Part shown: in pieces, positions 22,894 through 35,994 of the stretch | How the letters are laid out: every line of letters starts with the position of its first letter | Numbering within the stretch: the stretch's first letter is position 1 | Source of the DNA: Sipunculus nudus | Taxonomy: Eukaryota > Annelida > Sipuncula > Golfingiida > Sipunculidae | Direction of reading: 5' to 3' | DNA length: 64,000 nucleotides | Assembly: GCA_026874595.1 (NCBI GenBank) | Contig: CM049315.1 | Span: 1,618,501 to 1,682,500 of the forward strand | Made by a program: the position numbers and the translations under genes | Notes under the pieces: model-generated | What the model saw: the letters and a program-made list of their open reading frames with translations, nothing else | The model's database searches: none | Told to the model about the DNA's origin: nothing

Positions 22894-24951
22894 ATGATTT
22901 TAACCAAATACATGATATATTTTATGATGTCAATATACCATTAAATCATTTAGGTAGCCCAGTAGAGTGTAGATGCGCGTAGCAGGCCTGCTGACCAAAG
23001 ACACTTGATGAAACATCATACATGTTTTGTGTTCATAATTCATACGAGAGAGTATAAGGTTAGATTTTCGATGAAATTCATATTTCAAAGAGCGAGAAAC
23101 GATTAACTTCGGTCGTTCATGGAATCCATACAGGGGTGTAGATAGCGGGGGGGGGGGGGGGATGGAGGGATGCATACCCCCCAGAATTCTAGGTGGGGGG
23201 GGGGGGATGGTGTATACAAAGAGGAAAAAAGCAAAACTGTAGTAATAATGCAATACATGCTAGTTAATAGTAATCATATTTATACCGAAGGTTTTGAGGT
23301 ATTAGAAGTAACAACTGTCTCGCGTCGTCAAACATTCAGGGATCGTTAATTCTTTATTTAGAGTTTCACCACAGGTTTCTGTATGTTTTGTATCTGCAAT
23401 GGCGATACGCTCATAATTTTCAATTACAATCTGACCGTATTTACTATTATCGTTAAGTATACAATTTAACATGCAGACTAAAACCTCCAAAACTCTATAG
23501 CTATATGATAATCTATTAATCATATGAAGTAATATGTTTAATTATTCTACAAAATACCCATTCTCATAATTTACAATGCATTCGGCATATTTACAATGCA
23601 TATATATATATATAATGTTAATCTCAGTTGTAATGTCTTATAAATCAAACAATTTGATTGCTTCCCCATGTTGCTAAGAAAAGCCTTAACATTAGTAACA
23701 TGTATTTATCAATTTGAAATATCTAGTTTGGGTCAGAAACAGTAGGTCAGAGAGGCTTGAATTTAATTTTTTTTTCATGATTTTTGCTAGGGTTTAATTT
23801 TGTAAATTTTCAATTTTGCATCTGTCTTAGAATTCGAAGACAGAAAAGGTAATAACTTATGGAAACTTTTAACTATTTAGCAAATTTTTTTTCCAGAAAA
23901 TTAGGGCCATGCCCATTCGTTCGGTTCAAGTCTCCAAATTTACAAAACTTTTGCAGAAACATGGCTTAAATTTTGCATTTTTTGCTATTGAGAAAATTTA
24001 AAGTATCAACATGAAGAAAAGCCCAAATCAGAGATGGTCATTCAGAAGGTATTTGTTGATTTCACATGGAAAGAACAAAAATGAAAACCATTCCTCTTAA
24101 TTTGATACCCCTTTTAAGAAGACAACTTAGTATCAGTAAAATTATTATTTTTTCTGTTATACTATGGTTGCCTTTATATCGACGGGGCTGAATTTTCGCG
24201 GGTTTTTTTATTTTAAAACTTTCACGATGTTCCTTTTTCGCGCTCTGTTATAAGTGAAGTAGTATATTTTACTTATCAAACATAAAACTTTAAAATCTAG
24301 TGACCAAATTATTTCATAAATCGCTCATTTCACATTTATCTATTACTAGTATAGTAAATGTTAAGCACATTAGAATAAATGTTTGGCTCGGAATTATTTT
24401 TATCATATGCTGTGACTGTAAAGGGCAGAAATTGATATTTAAGGAAATTGCTGAGAAAAATGTCCTGGTTTTAAAAAAGTGGATGGAACTGCTGCATGTA
24501 TTTGACAATAAAAATACACTTATGGAGTTTTCCTTATAAATCCTGGCCATTGTGGCTAATTATGAGTTATAAAGTCACTCCTGCAAGTTTCTACTTCTTC
24601 AAAGCAAGTTCTGCCTCTGTAGTTAACTACGGAATCTAAAGGTAGTATCAGCATAAGAATTCCAGCATGCTCCTGAAAGTTTACCTTTAACATGGAAATT
24701 TAAGCAATCTAGAAACTTCAGCCTCATGTTATATACATACTGTATTACCGACTAACTGCATTTCAACTTGGCGAACAGAAACAAAAGGAAGCGCCAAATA
24801 TTCGGGTATTTCTTTGACTAGATGACAAGAAACTACTGCGATATCTAGCACTTAAAGCGTTCATGCTAGTGCACCGTTTAAGAGAATAAGAAATTAACAA
24901 GCATGGTTCTCTCTTGCGTTTTACCTGATTCCGCCACATGGCATAATAAAA
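22894..24951. other. Sequence downstream of FAAH terminal exon (copy 1)
   Basis: 3' flank and intergenic DNA. G tracts lie near 23146-23160 and 23196-23207; a short TA run lies near 23600. The open frames at 23302-23523 (-) and 24300-24550 (both strands) are duplicated in copy 2 but show no recognisable family, and the two-strand overlap argues for chance. Confidence 0.6.
22940..22945 (+). terminator. Candidate poly(A) signal ATTAAA for FAAH
   Basis: ATTAAA, the common variant of AATAAA, lies 46 bases after the FAAH stop codon in AT-rich DNA. The duplicate terminal exon has the same hexamer at 30318-30323. Confidence 0.45.
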
Positions 24952-25986
24952 CTAGAATATCAGCAGAAGCTGACAAAAGCCCTCAGCCAAAAGAACAGTG
25001 TTTAGAGGTGGTAACAGTGAAAAGTACTAAATATCTGTTCTCACATGGATGTATATCTGTACATGTCTCAGTTATAAATTTAAAATGGAGAGGTATGTAA
25101 CATGACTCATAACAATCCATCAAATGCTTCCTGAAAATAAGCTTCTAAGTTTTATTCTATTGTAAGCTCTCTGACCTTGAAAAGCAGGTCAAGGTCACCC
25201 ATCTTCGAACTTGACCGAGATTTTGTTGATATGCATCTTCACCAAAGAAATAAAATTCCTATTGTGAATCCTTTTAGAGATATCCTGCTCACAAGGCCAA
25301 AATTGAAAAATCCAAGAAAAATTCATTAAAAATCAGAAATTGCAGGTGGCGCCCCCAAACTTGTGCAGCAGTTACAGACCATCAGTCCCTATGATCATAG
25401 TAAGTATTGTAAAAATCCACCCAATGGTTCCTGAGAAATAAGCTTCTAAATGTTTTTTCTATAATCAGCCCTGTGACCTTGAAAAGCAGGTCAAGGTCAC
25501 CCATCTTCGAACTTGACCAAGATTTTGTCAATATACATCTTCACCGAAAAAATAAAATTCCTACGGTGAAACCTTTTCGAGATATCCCGCTCACAAGCCC
25601 AAAGTTGAAAAATCCGATAAAAATTCATTAAAAATCAGAAATTGTAGGTGGCGCCACCAAACTTGTTTAGCAGGTACAGATTATCAGTCCCAATAATCAT
25701 AGTAAGTTTTGTGAAAATCCACCAAATGGTTCCTGAGTAATAGGCATCTAAGTGTTTTCTATAATCAGCTCTAAAATGTAGAAAAATGGGTAAAGGTCAC
25801 CCATCTTCGAACTTGACCGAGATTTTGTCGATATACATCTTTACCGAGGAAATAAAATTCTGACGGTGAATCCTTTTCAAGATATCCCGCTCACAAGGTA
25901 AAAGTTAACGGACGCCGGACGGACGGACGGACGGACAGCTTGGGTGACGACAATAGCCCATCAGCCTAAGGGCTGAGGGCTAAAAA
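24952..25986 (-). mobile_element. Helentron-like element, TTAGCCCTCAGCC family (copy 1)
   Basis: Read on the minus strand it starts TTTTTAGCCCTCAGCC, has GTCCGTCCGTCCGTCCG, three tandem units of about 300 bp (with TTGACCTGCTTTTCAAGGTC), then GGCTGAGGGC, a hairpin TCAGC-TTCT-GCTGA and CTAG. On the plus strand: CTAG 24952-24955, hairpin 24960-24973, GCCCTCAGCC 24979-24988, and GGCTGAGGGC 25971-25980. GGTGGCGCCACC is at 25647-25658. No coding capacity. The 5' start within the T run is approximate. Confidence 0.72.
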
Positions 25987-26602
25987 GGACTCGAATGATG
26001 ATAAAAATATATCTATACAGTTTACTTCCGACAACCCACTGGGTTTTATTTCATAATTTACCGTGCTTGATCAAACCCTTTTTAATCAAGCTTTGTAAAC
26101 AGACTTTGCTTAGCATTTCACTTTCTGCATAGCTGCAGTTTGAGAAGGGATATAATTTTGATAATTTTAATTTTACCCCGTTTACTAATTATTATCGTTC
26201 TTGATATGATTTTTTTTCGAGTGATTTATCATTTATCTATTTATTGGTTTATTCATTAAGTTTTGGATTCATCTATTTGTTCATTAACAATATCACTTCT
26301 TCTAGACTTAAATACTTAAAGGAATACATGATACTAGTTATATTCTAAATTATGTAGCAGTGTATACTGTCTTTACAAGATAATATCTAGATACCTGATT
26401 CTCATGGTAATAATTTAATTAGGAACAAAATACAAAATATTACTGTCATGAAATAATGTGCAGGACAATTTGTTTATTGCTGAAAGTAGAGTGATAGACT
26501 GAGAGTTTTTTTGAGAGTTATAAAAATGCACATGGTAATCATTCTTCAATTTACACTTGATTTTTTTATCACTATATATCATACAATGAACTTCCGTGCA
26601 CA

Positions 26603-26661
<59 letters not shown>

Positions 26662-26807
26662 GACTTCCCCCCCCCCCCCCCCCCCGGTCTGAAGACCTGT
26701 CTACGCCACTGAATCCATACAAGAAAAATATAAGCTAGGATGGAATATAAAATGCAGTCAAGAGAGAGTACCATATAAGATTGTCCGGAAAATTCATTCA
26801 AGAGAGA
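25987..26807. other. Intergenic, compound microsatellite
   Basis: AT-rich DNA with a compound (CA)n(TA)n(C)n microsatellite at about 26610-26685. The minus-strand open frame 26415-26801 passes through it and is not a gene. Confidence 0.75.
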
Positions 26808-26990
26808 GCATATAGTTTAGATTTTCAATAAACGCATATAGTTTAGATCTTCGATAAATGCATATAGTTTATATCTTCAATAAACGCATATAGTATAGAT
26901 CTTCAATAAACGCATATAGTTTAGATCTTCAATAAAAGCATATAGTTTAGATCTTCAATAAACGCATATAGTTTAGATCTTCAATAAACA
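26808..26990. repeat. 26-bp minisatellite, copy 1
   Basis: Seven copies of a 26-bp unit: GCATATAGTTTAGATCTTCA plus ATAAAC. Unit 1 has GATTTTC. Duplicated at 34179-34361. Confidence 0.92.
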
Positions 26991-27041
26991 CCATTAGATA
27001 GAGAGCATTAGTTTAGGTCTCCAATTGAATTTATCCAATAC

Positions 27042-28996
27042 AAGTCTACTAGTACTCCCGGCACAGCATGTGAGAGTTATGTGTAAAGTCTACTAGTACT
27101 CCCGGCACAGCATGTTAGAGTTATGAGCAAAGTCTACTAGTACTCCCGGCACAGCGGGTGGGAGTTATGTGTAAAGTCTACCTGTACTCCCGGCACAGCA
27201 TGTGAGAGTTATGTGTAAAGTCTACTGGTACTCCCGGCACAGCATGTGAGAGTTATGTGTAAAGTCTACTGGTACTCCCGGCACAGCATGTGAGAGTTAT
27301 GTGTAAAGTCTACTAGTACACCCGGCACAGCATGTGAGAGTTATGTGTAAAGTCTACTAGTACTCCCGGCACAGCATGTGAGAGTTATGTGTAAAGTCTA
27401 CTAGTACTCCCGGCACAGCATGTGAGAGTTATGTGTAAGTCTACTAGTACTCCCGGCACAGCATGTTAGAGTTATGTGTAAGTCTACTAGTACTCCCGGC
27501 ACAGCATGTGAGAGTTATGTGTAAGTCTACTAGTACTCCCGGCACAGCATGTGAGAGTTATGTGTAAAGTCTACTAGTACTCCCGGCACAGCATGTGAGA
27601 GTTATGTGTAAAGTCTACTAGTACTCCCGGCACAGCATGTGAGAGTTATGTGTAAAGTCTACTAGTACTCCCGGCACAGCAGGTGGGAGTTATGTGTAAA
27701 GTCTACTTGTACTCCCGGCACAGCATGTGAGAGTTATGTGTAAAGTCTACTTGTACTCCCGGCACAGCATGTGAGAGTTATGTGTAAAGTCTACTAGTAC
27801 TCCCGGCACAGCATGTAAGATTGATGTGTAAAGTCTACTAGTACTCCCGGCACAGCATGTAAGATTGATGTGTAAAGTCTACTTGTACTCCCGGCACAGC
27901 ATGTAAGATTGATGTGTAAAGTCTACTTGTACTCCCGGCACAGCATGTGAGAGTTATGTGTAAAGTCTACTTGTACTCCCGGCACAGCATGTGAGAGTAA
28001 TGTGTAAAGTCTACTAGTACTCCCGGCACAGCATGTGAGAGTTATGTGTAAAGTCTACTAGTACTCCCGGCACAGCATGTGAGAGTTATGTGTAAAGTCT
28101 ACTAGTACTCCCGGCACAGCATGTGAGAGTTATGTGTAAAGTCTACTAGTACTCCCGGCACAGCATGTAAGATTGATGTGTAAAGTCTACTGGTACTCCC
28201 GGCACAGCATGTGAGAGTTATGTGTAAAGTCTACTTGTACTCCCGGCACAGCATGTGAGAGTTATGTGTAAAGTCTACTAGTACTCCCGGCACAGCATGT
28301 GAGAGTTATGTGTAAAGTCTACTAGTACTCCCGGCACAGCATGTGAGAGTTATGTATAAGGTCTACTAGTACTCCCGGCACAGCATGTGAGAGTTATGCT
28401 TAAAGTCTACTAGTACTCCCGGCACAGCATGTGAGAGTTATGCTTAAAGTCTACTAGTACTCCATGCACAGCATGTGAGAGTTATGCTTAAAGTCTACTT
28501 ATACTCCCGGCACAGCATGTGAGAGTTATGCTTAGAGTCTACTAGTACTCCCGGCACAGCATGTGAGAGTTATGCTTAAAGTCTACTAGTACTCCCGGCA
28601 CAGCATGTGAGAGTTATGTGTAAAGTCTACTAGTACTCCCGGCACAGCATGTGAGAGTTATGCTTAAAGTCTACTAGTACTCCCGGCACAGCATGTGAGA
28701 GTTATGCTTAAAGTCTACTAGTACTCCCGGCACAGCATGTGAGAGTTATGCTTAAAGTCTACTAGTACTCCCGGCACAGCATGTGAGAGTTATGCTTAAA
28801 GTCTACTAGTACTCCCGGCACAGCATGTGAGAGTTATGCTTAAAGTCTACTAGTACTCCCGGCACAGCATGTGGGAGTTATGTGTAAAGTCTACTAGTAC
28901 TCCCGGCACAGCATGTAAGGGTTATGTGTAAAGTCTACTAGTACTCTCGGCACAGCATGTAAGAGTTATGTGTAAGTCTACTAGTACTCCCGGCAC
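27042..28996. repeat. 44-bp satellite array, copy 2
   Basis: About 44 units of the same monomer as 17351-21603. The order of variants (gcgggtggg unit, three AGATTGATG units, TCCATGCAC unit) follows 19649-21603 unit by unit, proving common descent by duplication rather than independent expansion. Confidence 0.97.
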
Positions 28997-29553
28997 ACTT
29001 GTTTGCCTGTACTAGGACGTTGAAACATACCCTCTGCCTTTTCTACGATCAGGCATCCGTCCCTGCACACATTCAGTTATTTTGGTTATTTTATGTGGCT
29101 TGTGATATAGCGTAAATCGGAGAAAGACACTGAGCAGAATCAGACTCTTCTGTTTTGGGTTGATGGGATTTGGAATCTACGGCCCACAATGCACCAAGGT
29201 GTCTACGAACATAAATGGCGTAGGTATTATAAATGTAGCGAACAGGATAATGTATAGTCCGTTCAAATATTTTGGATAAGAATTGTTTTTAGGGATGGGT
29301 GTTCTGTGGTAGGGATTTCACGGAATAAATAATATTTTGTAAGCATGCGCATATACAGAAGGTATTTTCTTGGAACGTAACAAATTTGATTTTAAAATTT
29401 GACACTTGAAATGAAGGGTGTGAAAATATATTTTCACTTAGCCCAATTTATCACCTAGTAATCATTGAAGAATCTGAATGACAGCTGCATTGCATGTAGC
29501 TTAAAGCTATTTACATATCGGATCGTCTGTGCAGCGACTAATATATTTTACAG
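28997..29553. other. Duplicate of FAAH intron before exon k
   Basis: Copy of 21604-22174 with a 14-bp deletion. No independent gene. Confidence 0.8.
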
Positions 29554-29693
29554 ATTTCTCTAGTTATGCAGTTGTATACAATCTGCTGGACTGGCCGGCA
29601 GGCGTCGTTCCTGTTACTAAAGTGACGTCAGAAGACATACAACAGATGGATCAGTATCCCTCGAATTCCACCACAGCAAATATTATCATAGAG
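29554..29693 (+). CDS. FAAH: Duplicate FAAH exon k (copy 2)
   Basis: Identical in coding sequence to 22175-22314, with the acceptor TTACAG kept. The intron base after the donor changes GTACTC to GTACAC. The exon is intact and spliceable. There is no upstream copy of exons a-j beside it, so alone it is a partial gene. It could serve as an alternative 3' exon of the same transcript, or be a dead remnant or assembly duplicate. Confidence 0.85.
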
Positions 29694-30154
29694 GTACACG
29701 CAGGTTGTTTGATCTGGTATTCATTCATTGGTCTGTGGGGATTTCTTGGGTTGATCTGGTCATCTTGATAATCAGCAATCCCTTATTTATTATTTAATCA
29801 TTCTTTAATTGGCTCCCGTATTTCATTTTAAATAGAAAGTTTAAATAACCATACCCAAAAGGTCCAGTATCTGAACAATACATGGTCATTTTAATGTATT
29901 TATAGGGGACTGTACGTGGCCGGGGTGAATTGTGGATAAGTCAATGAATACACAAATAAATTAATTCCAGTCATAATTTCATTTGCCACGTGTACAAGGA
30001 AACTATCTCGCAAGGTAATTCCAGGCACAGTTGCTTGAATCGCTATTTCAATTTGTGGGGTTATTATGCAAGAAACCCTGTGAAGCCATTTCCACAACAC
30101 TCGTCTTTATATGTATTACATATAAACATTTTTTTTTTCTCTTTTTCTCCTTAG

Positions 30155-30271
30155 TCAATGCAGGGAGCTGAGGGACTTCCGGTGGCAGTCCAGATAGCAG
30201 CGCCTCCTTATGGAGAAGAACTGTGTCTACGAGCAATGAAGGAGATTGAGGATGCCGTAAACTTTGGATGA
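30155..30271 (+). CDS. FAAH: Duplicate FAAH terminal exon l (copy 2)
   Basis: Same 38 codons and TGA as 22777-22893, with one synonymous change (GTG to GTC in GLPVAVQ). The acceptor CTTAG and the downstream ATTAAA at 30318-30323 are kept. A minus-strand open frame across it is a shadow. Confidence 0.85.
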   Translation, partial: SMQGAEGLPVAVQIAAPPYGEELCLRAMKEIEDAVNFG

Positions 30272-32334
30272 ATGATTTTAACCAAATACATGATATATTT
30301 TATGATGTCAATATACCATTAAATCATTTAGGTAGCCCAGTAGAGTGTAGATGCGCGTAGCAGGCCTGCTGACCAAAGACACTTGATGAAACATCATACA
30401 TGTTTTGTGTTCATAATTCATACGAGAGAGTATAAGGTTAGATTTTCGATGAAATTCATATTTCAAAGAGCGAGAAACGATTAACTTCGGTCGTTCATGG
30501 AATCCATACAGGGGTGTAGATAGCGGGGGGGGGGGGGGATGGAGGGATGCATACCCCCCAGAATTCTAGGTGGGGGGGGGGGGATGGTGTATACAAAGAG
30601 GAAAAAAGCAAAACTGTAGTAATAATGCAATACATGCTAGTTAATAGTAATCATATTTATACCGAAGGTTTTGAGGTATTAGAAGTAACAACTGTCTCGC
30701 GTCGTCAAACATTCAGGGATCGTTAATTCTTTATTTAGAGTTTCACCACAGGTTTCTGTATGTTTTGTATCTGCAATGGCGATACGCTCATAATTTTCAA
30801 TTACAATCTGACCGTATTTACTATTATCGTTAAGTATACAATTTAACATGCAGACTAAAACCTCCAAAACTCTATAGCTATATGATAATCTATTAATCAT
30901 ATGAAGTAATATGTTTAATTATTCTACAAAATACCCATTCTCATAATTTACAATGCATTCGGCATATTTACAATGCATATATATAAATATATAATGTTAA
31001 TCTCAGTTGTAATGTCTTATAAATCAAACAATTTGATTGCTTCCCCATGTTGCTAAGAAAAGCCTTAACATTAGTAACATGTATTTATCAATTTGAAATA
31101 TCTAGTTTGGGTCAGAAACAGTAGGTCAGAGAGGCTTGAATTTAATTTTTTTTTCATGATTTTTGCTAGGGTTTAATTTTGTAAATTTTCAATTTTGCAT
31201 CTGTCTTAGAATTCGAAGACAGAAAAGGTAATAACTTATGGAAACTTTTAACTATTTAGCAAATTTTTTTTCCAGAAAATTAGGGCCATGCCCATTCGTT
31301 CGGTTCAAGTCTCCAAATTTACAAAACTTTTGCAGAAACATGGCTTAAATTTTGCATTTTTTGCTATTGAGAAAATTTAAAGTATCAACATGAAGAAAAG
31401 CCCAAATCAGAGATGGTCATTCAGAAGGTATTTGTTGATTTCACATGGAAAGAACAAAAATGAAAACCATTCCTCTTAATTTGATACCCCTTTTTTTTAA
31501 GAAGACAACTTAGTATCAGTAAAATTATTATTTTTTCTGTTATACTATGGTTGCCTTTATATCGACGGGGCTGAATTTTCGCGGGTTTTTTTATTTTAAA
31601 ACTTTCACGATGTTCCTTTTTCGCGCTCTGTTATAAGTGAAGTAGTATATTTTACTTATCAAACATAAAACTTTAAAATCTAGTGACCAAATTATTTCAT
31701 AAATCGCTCATTTCACATTTATCTATTACTAGTATAGTAAATGTTAAGCACATTAGAATAAATGTTTGGCTCGGAATTATTTTTATCATATGCTGTGACT
31801 GTAAAGGGCAGAAATTGATATTTAAGGAAATTGCTGAGAAAAATGTCCTGGCTTTAAAAAAGTGGATGAAACTGCTGCATGTATTTGACAATAAAAATAC
31901 ACTTATAGAGTTTTCCTTATAAATCCTGGCCATTGTGGCTAATTATGAGTTATAAAGTCACTCCTGCAAGTTTCTACTTCTTCAAAGCAAGTTCTGCCTC
32001 TGTAGTTAACTACGGAATCTAAAGGTAGTATCAGCATAAGAATTCCAGCATGCTCCTGAAAGTTTACCTTTAACATGGAAATTTAAGCAATCTAGAAACT
32101 TCAGCCTCATGTTATATACATACTGTATTACCGACTAACTGCATTTCAACTTGGCGAACAGAAACAAAAGGAAGCGCCAAATATTCGGGTATTTCTTTGA
32201 CTAGATGACAAGAAACTACTGCGATATCTAGCACTTAAAGCGTTCATGCTAGTGCACCGTTTAAGAGAATAAGAAATTAACAAGCATGGTTCTCTCTTGC
32301 GTTTTACCTGATTCCGCCACATGGCATAATAAAA
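30272..32334. other. Duplicate of 3' flank (copy 2)
   Basis: Copy of 22894-24951 with small differences: a longer T run near 31490, substitutions near 31850-31910, and a changed TA run near 30985. No gene. Confidence 0.8.
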
Positions 32335-33369
32335 CTAGAATATCAGCAGAAGCTGACAAAAGCCCTCAGCCAAAAGAACAGTGTTTAGAGGTGGTAACAG
32401 TGAAAAGTACTAAATATCTGTTCTCACATGGATGTATATCTGTACATGTCTCAGTTATAAATTTAAAATGGAGAGGTATGTACCATGACTCATAACAATC
32501 CATCAAATGCTTCCTGAAAATAAGCTTCTAAGTTTTATTCTATTGTAAGCTCTCTGACCTTGAAAAGCAGGTCAAGGTCACCCATCTTCGAACTTGACCG
32601 AGATTTTGTTGATATGCATCTTCACCAAAGAAATAAAATTCCTATTGTGAATCCTTTTAGAGATATCCTGCTCACAAGGCCAAAATTGAAAAATCCAAGA
32701 AAAATTCATTAAAAATCAGAAATTGCAGGTGGCGCCCCCAAACTTGTGCAGCAGTTACAGACCATCAGTCCCTATGATCATAGTAAGTATTGTAAAAATC
32801 CACCCAATGGTTCCTGAGAAATAAGCTTCTAAATGTTTTTTCTATAATCAGCCCTGTGACCTTGAAAAGCAGGTCAAGGTCACCCATCTTCGAACTTGAC
32901 CAAGATTTTGTCAATATACATCTTCACCGAAAAAATAAAATTCCTACGGTGAAACCTTTTCGAGATATCCCGCTCACAAGCCCAAAGTTGAAAAATCCGA
33001 TAAAAATTCATTAAAAATCAGAAATTGTAGGTGGCGCCACCAAACTTGTTTAGCAGGTACAGATTATCAGTCCCAATAATCATAGTAAGTTTTGTGAAAA
33101 TCCACCAAATGGTTCCTGAGTAATAGGCATCTAAGTGTTTTCTATAATCAGCTCTAAAATGTAGAAAAATGGGTAAAGGTCACCCATCTTCGAACTTGAC
33201 CGAGATTTTGTCGATATACATCTTTACCGAGGAAATAAAATTCTGACGGTGAATCCTTTTCAAGATATCCCGCTCACAAGGTAAAAGTTAACGGACGCCG
33301 GACGGACGGACGGACGGACAGCTTGGGTGACGACAATAGCCCATCAGCCTAAGGGCTGAGGGCTAAAAA
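32335..33369 (-). mobile_element. Helentron-like element, TTAGCCCTCAGCC family (copy 2)
   Basis: Copy of the element at 24952-25986, carried by the segmental duplication rather than by a separate insertion. GGTGGCGCCACC is at 33030-33041. Confidence 0.72.
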
Positions 33370-33985
33370 GGACTCGAATGATGATAAAAATATATCTATA
33401 CAGTTTACTTCCGACAACCCACTGGGTTTTATTTCATAATTTACCGTGCTTGATCAAACCCTTTTTAATCAAGCTTTGTAAACAGACTTTGCTTAGCATT
33501 TCACTTTCTGCATAGCTGCAGTTTGAGAAGGGATATAATTTTGATAATTTTAATTTTACCCCGTTTACTAATTATTATCGTTCTTGATATGATTTTTTTT
33601 CGAGTGATTTATCATTTATCTATTTATTGGTTTATTCATTAAGTTTTGGATTCATCTATTTGTTCATTAACAATATCACTTCTTCTAGACTTAAATACTT
33701 AAAGGAATACATGATACTAGTTATATTCTAAATTATGTAGCAGTGTATACTGTCTTTACAAGATAATATCTAGATACCTGATTCTCATGGTAATAATTTA
33801 ATTAGGAACAAAATACAAAATATTACTGTCATGAAATAATGTGCAGGACAATTTGTTTATTGCTGAAAGTAGAGTGATAGACTGAGAGTTTTTTTGAGAG
33901 TTATAAAAATGCACATGGTAATCATTCTTCAATTTACACTTGATTTTTTTATCACTATATATCATACAATGAACTTCCGTGCACA

Positions 33986-34040
<55 letters not shown>

Positions 34041-34178
34041 GACTTCCCCCCCCCCCGGTCTGAAGACCTGTCTACGCCACTGAATCCATACAAGAAAAAT
34101 ATAAGCTAGGATGGAATATAAAATGCAGTCAAGAGAGAGTACCATATAAGATTGTCCGGAAAATTCATTCAAGAGAGA
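33370..34178. other. Duplicate intergenic with microsatellite (copy 2)
   Basis: Copy of 25987-26807. The compound (CA)(TA)(C) tract near 33998-34047 is shorter than in copy 1, mainly in CA and C. Confidence 0.8.
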
Positions 34179-34361
34179 GCATATAGTTTAGATTTTCAAT
34201 AAACGCATATAGTTTAGATCTTCGATAAATGCATATAGTTTATATCTTCAATAAACGCATATAGTATAGATCTTCAATAAACGCATATAGTTTAGATCTT
34301 CAATAAAAGCATATAGTTTAGATCTTCAATAAACGCATGTAGTTTAGATCTTCAATAAACA
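34179..34361. repeat. 26-bp minisatellite, copy 2
   Basis: Seven 26-bp units, same order as 26808-26990, with one substitution (catata to catgta). Confidence 0.92.
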
Positions 34362-34412
34362 CCATTAGATAGAGAGCATTAGTTTAGGTCTCCAATTGAA
34401 TTTATCCAATAC

Positions 34413-35972
34413 AGAGCGTGTTACACAGGCTGGCGATTGAAATTTATTAAGGGGAGTGTATACTAGCAGAGATCACAAATGGAATTAATTCTTGGGGGTA
34501 TGTATAGGTTAGGGTTCGCACTGCAATTCTTTCAAGAAAAAGAACCGGCCCAGACCGTCGATGAATTTATATATTATTGTTTCAGTCGATCGCCAATTTT
34601 TTATGTTGCTACTTTTGTAAAATAAAGGCCAGCGTTAGGACATTTAACATAACAAAATGAATAAATAATATCTCGTCGTGTGTGATGCCAATTATTAAAC
34701 TTCTGTCTTTGCATGATTGTTTTATATACTGATTACATCATAAAATAACCCAACATTAGAATGGAATTACTTAATGAAAGGTAGTCTCATGGTAGGCCCT
34801 AATGCCTGATTAATGTTGTAAATGTTTATTGAGTAAACTAATGCGTTTTTGTTTTTTTAATTAATTCATTGCCTCTTTCTCTGTTTGTTGGGGGATATCG
34901 AACCGTAAACACACGAGTTAATAGGTATTTATGCTTGTATGACAAACCCTGTTTAGATTTGTAACACCAGTCATATGAAAAACTGAACAGTAATGGCCAT
35001 CCATCTTGATAAATCCATATCAAATTCACGAGTCCGTACGACCAAAATATAATACCTGTTTCCGCGGCGACCGCCGTGATTTCCTATGTCTCGCATGACA
35101 TGGTTGTCAATCCTTTAACCCCTTGGAGACCTGTTTGGATGGGGTCAGAAATTCAAACACGCAGGAATTTAATCAATATGCGGAGTTACAAAGAACCGTT
35201 TCTGTACATGGTTGGTGTTGTCAGAAAGTACACACTCATATCTTACGAATGGTCTGTTTAGAATTCATTAACTGTGTGCGTGTAGGCCGTTCCTCCTGTT
35301 TTCAATAATTCAAGTCATGCCACCCTGACATCTCGTACTCTCTAAGTTCAAAGTTGCACAATGCCGCTTGATGCGAGATCAAGTAAGCTGTATGTGTATG
35401 AATTTAAATAAGCATGTAATGGACGCCCCTCTCGACTCTGCATGTCCCTTCACAAGCACATAGACCCTCACTGAGAGGCCCATGACACTTGCATGGTAAG
35501 CATATGCAACGGCAAGATGTGCTTCTCCTTGGTACCAATAAATTGAATACCAACAAATTACCTGAAACCTTCCTCTGTCTTTTCCATCAAAATACATCTT
35601 ATGGATAAACTCTTTCTGAAGCACACCTGATTTTTTTTTAATTGTGTTTTAATTCATTCGTCTATCGCTGTAAGACAGTCACCTGATGGCGAAGACTTTC
35701 CATTCATGTGTGTGGGAACCCTTGATTTACTTAATTCAATTTGAAGAGTGATAATTTGAAAACCCCTTTCCTGTTACATATTGATATTATTAAGAATTGG
35801 TATTACTGCTCTCAGTGTCCCCCTTTCTTCGTCTCATTAATATTAGTCTGGCAACATAAAAAAGAAAACCTTTCTCCCACATGAAATCTTCTTCTCATAT
35901 GCACACAGAATTTAGGCTTGTAAATTAGTCTTTACAGTTATATCCAGATATCATTCATACATATGCACTTTT
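34413..35972. other. Intergenic unique DNA
   Basis: Unique AT-rich sequence right of the duplication. Short open frames (60-81 codons) are unconvincing: no splice context, no recognisable motif. Nothing else seen. Confidence 0.6.
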
Positions 35973-35994
35973 TTAGCTCAGCTGACTTTGAGTC

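Larger units (their letters stand above)
19649..27041. repeat. Segmental tandem duplication, copy 1 (about 7.39 kb)
   Basis: This segment and 27042-34412 are the same sequence in direct orientation. The offset is 7393 bp at the left, about 7379 in the middle and 7371 at the right, the changes coming from repeat-length indels. The left break lies in the 44-bp satellite; the right break is at CCAATACA, where copy 1 runs straight back into the satellite. The contents are satellite, two terminal FAAH exons, a foreign element, and compound microsatellites. Confidence 0.95.
27042..34412. repeat. Segmental tandem duplication, copy 2 (about 7.37 kb)
   Basis: Direct copy of 19649-27041, differing by roughly a dozen substitutions seen by eye over 5.4 kb of non-satellite DNA plus indels in simple repeats. 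It ends at CCAATACA and then continues into unique DNA (GAGCGTGTTACACAGG), the presumed original right flank. Confidence 0.95.

Noticed and set aside
24300-24550. Frames of 79 and 78 codons on opposite strands, kept in both duplication copies
   Set aside because: Presence in both copies follows from the recent duplication, not from selection. No family recognised.
26415-26801. 128-codon minus-strand frame
   Set aside because: It reads through a (CA)(TA)(C) microsatellite, and copy 2 changes its length to 124 codons by repeat slippage.
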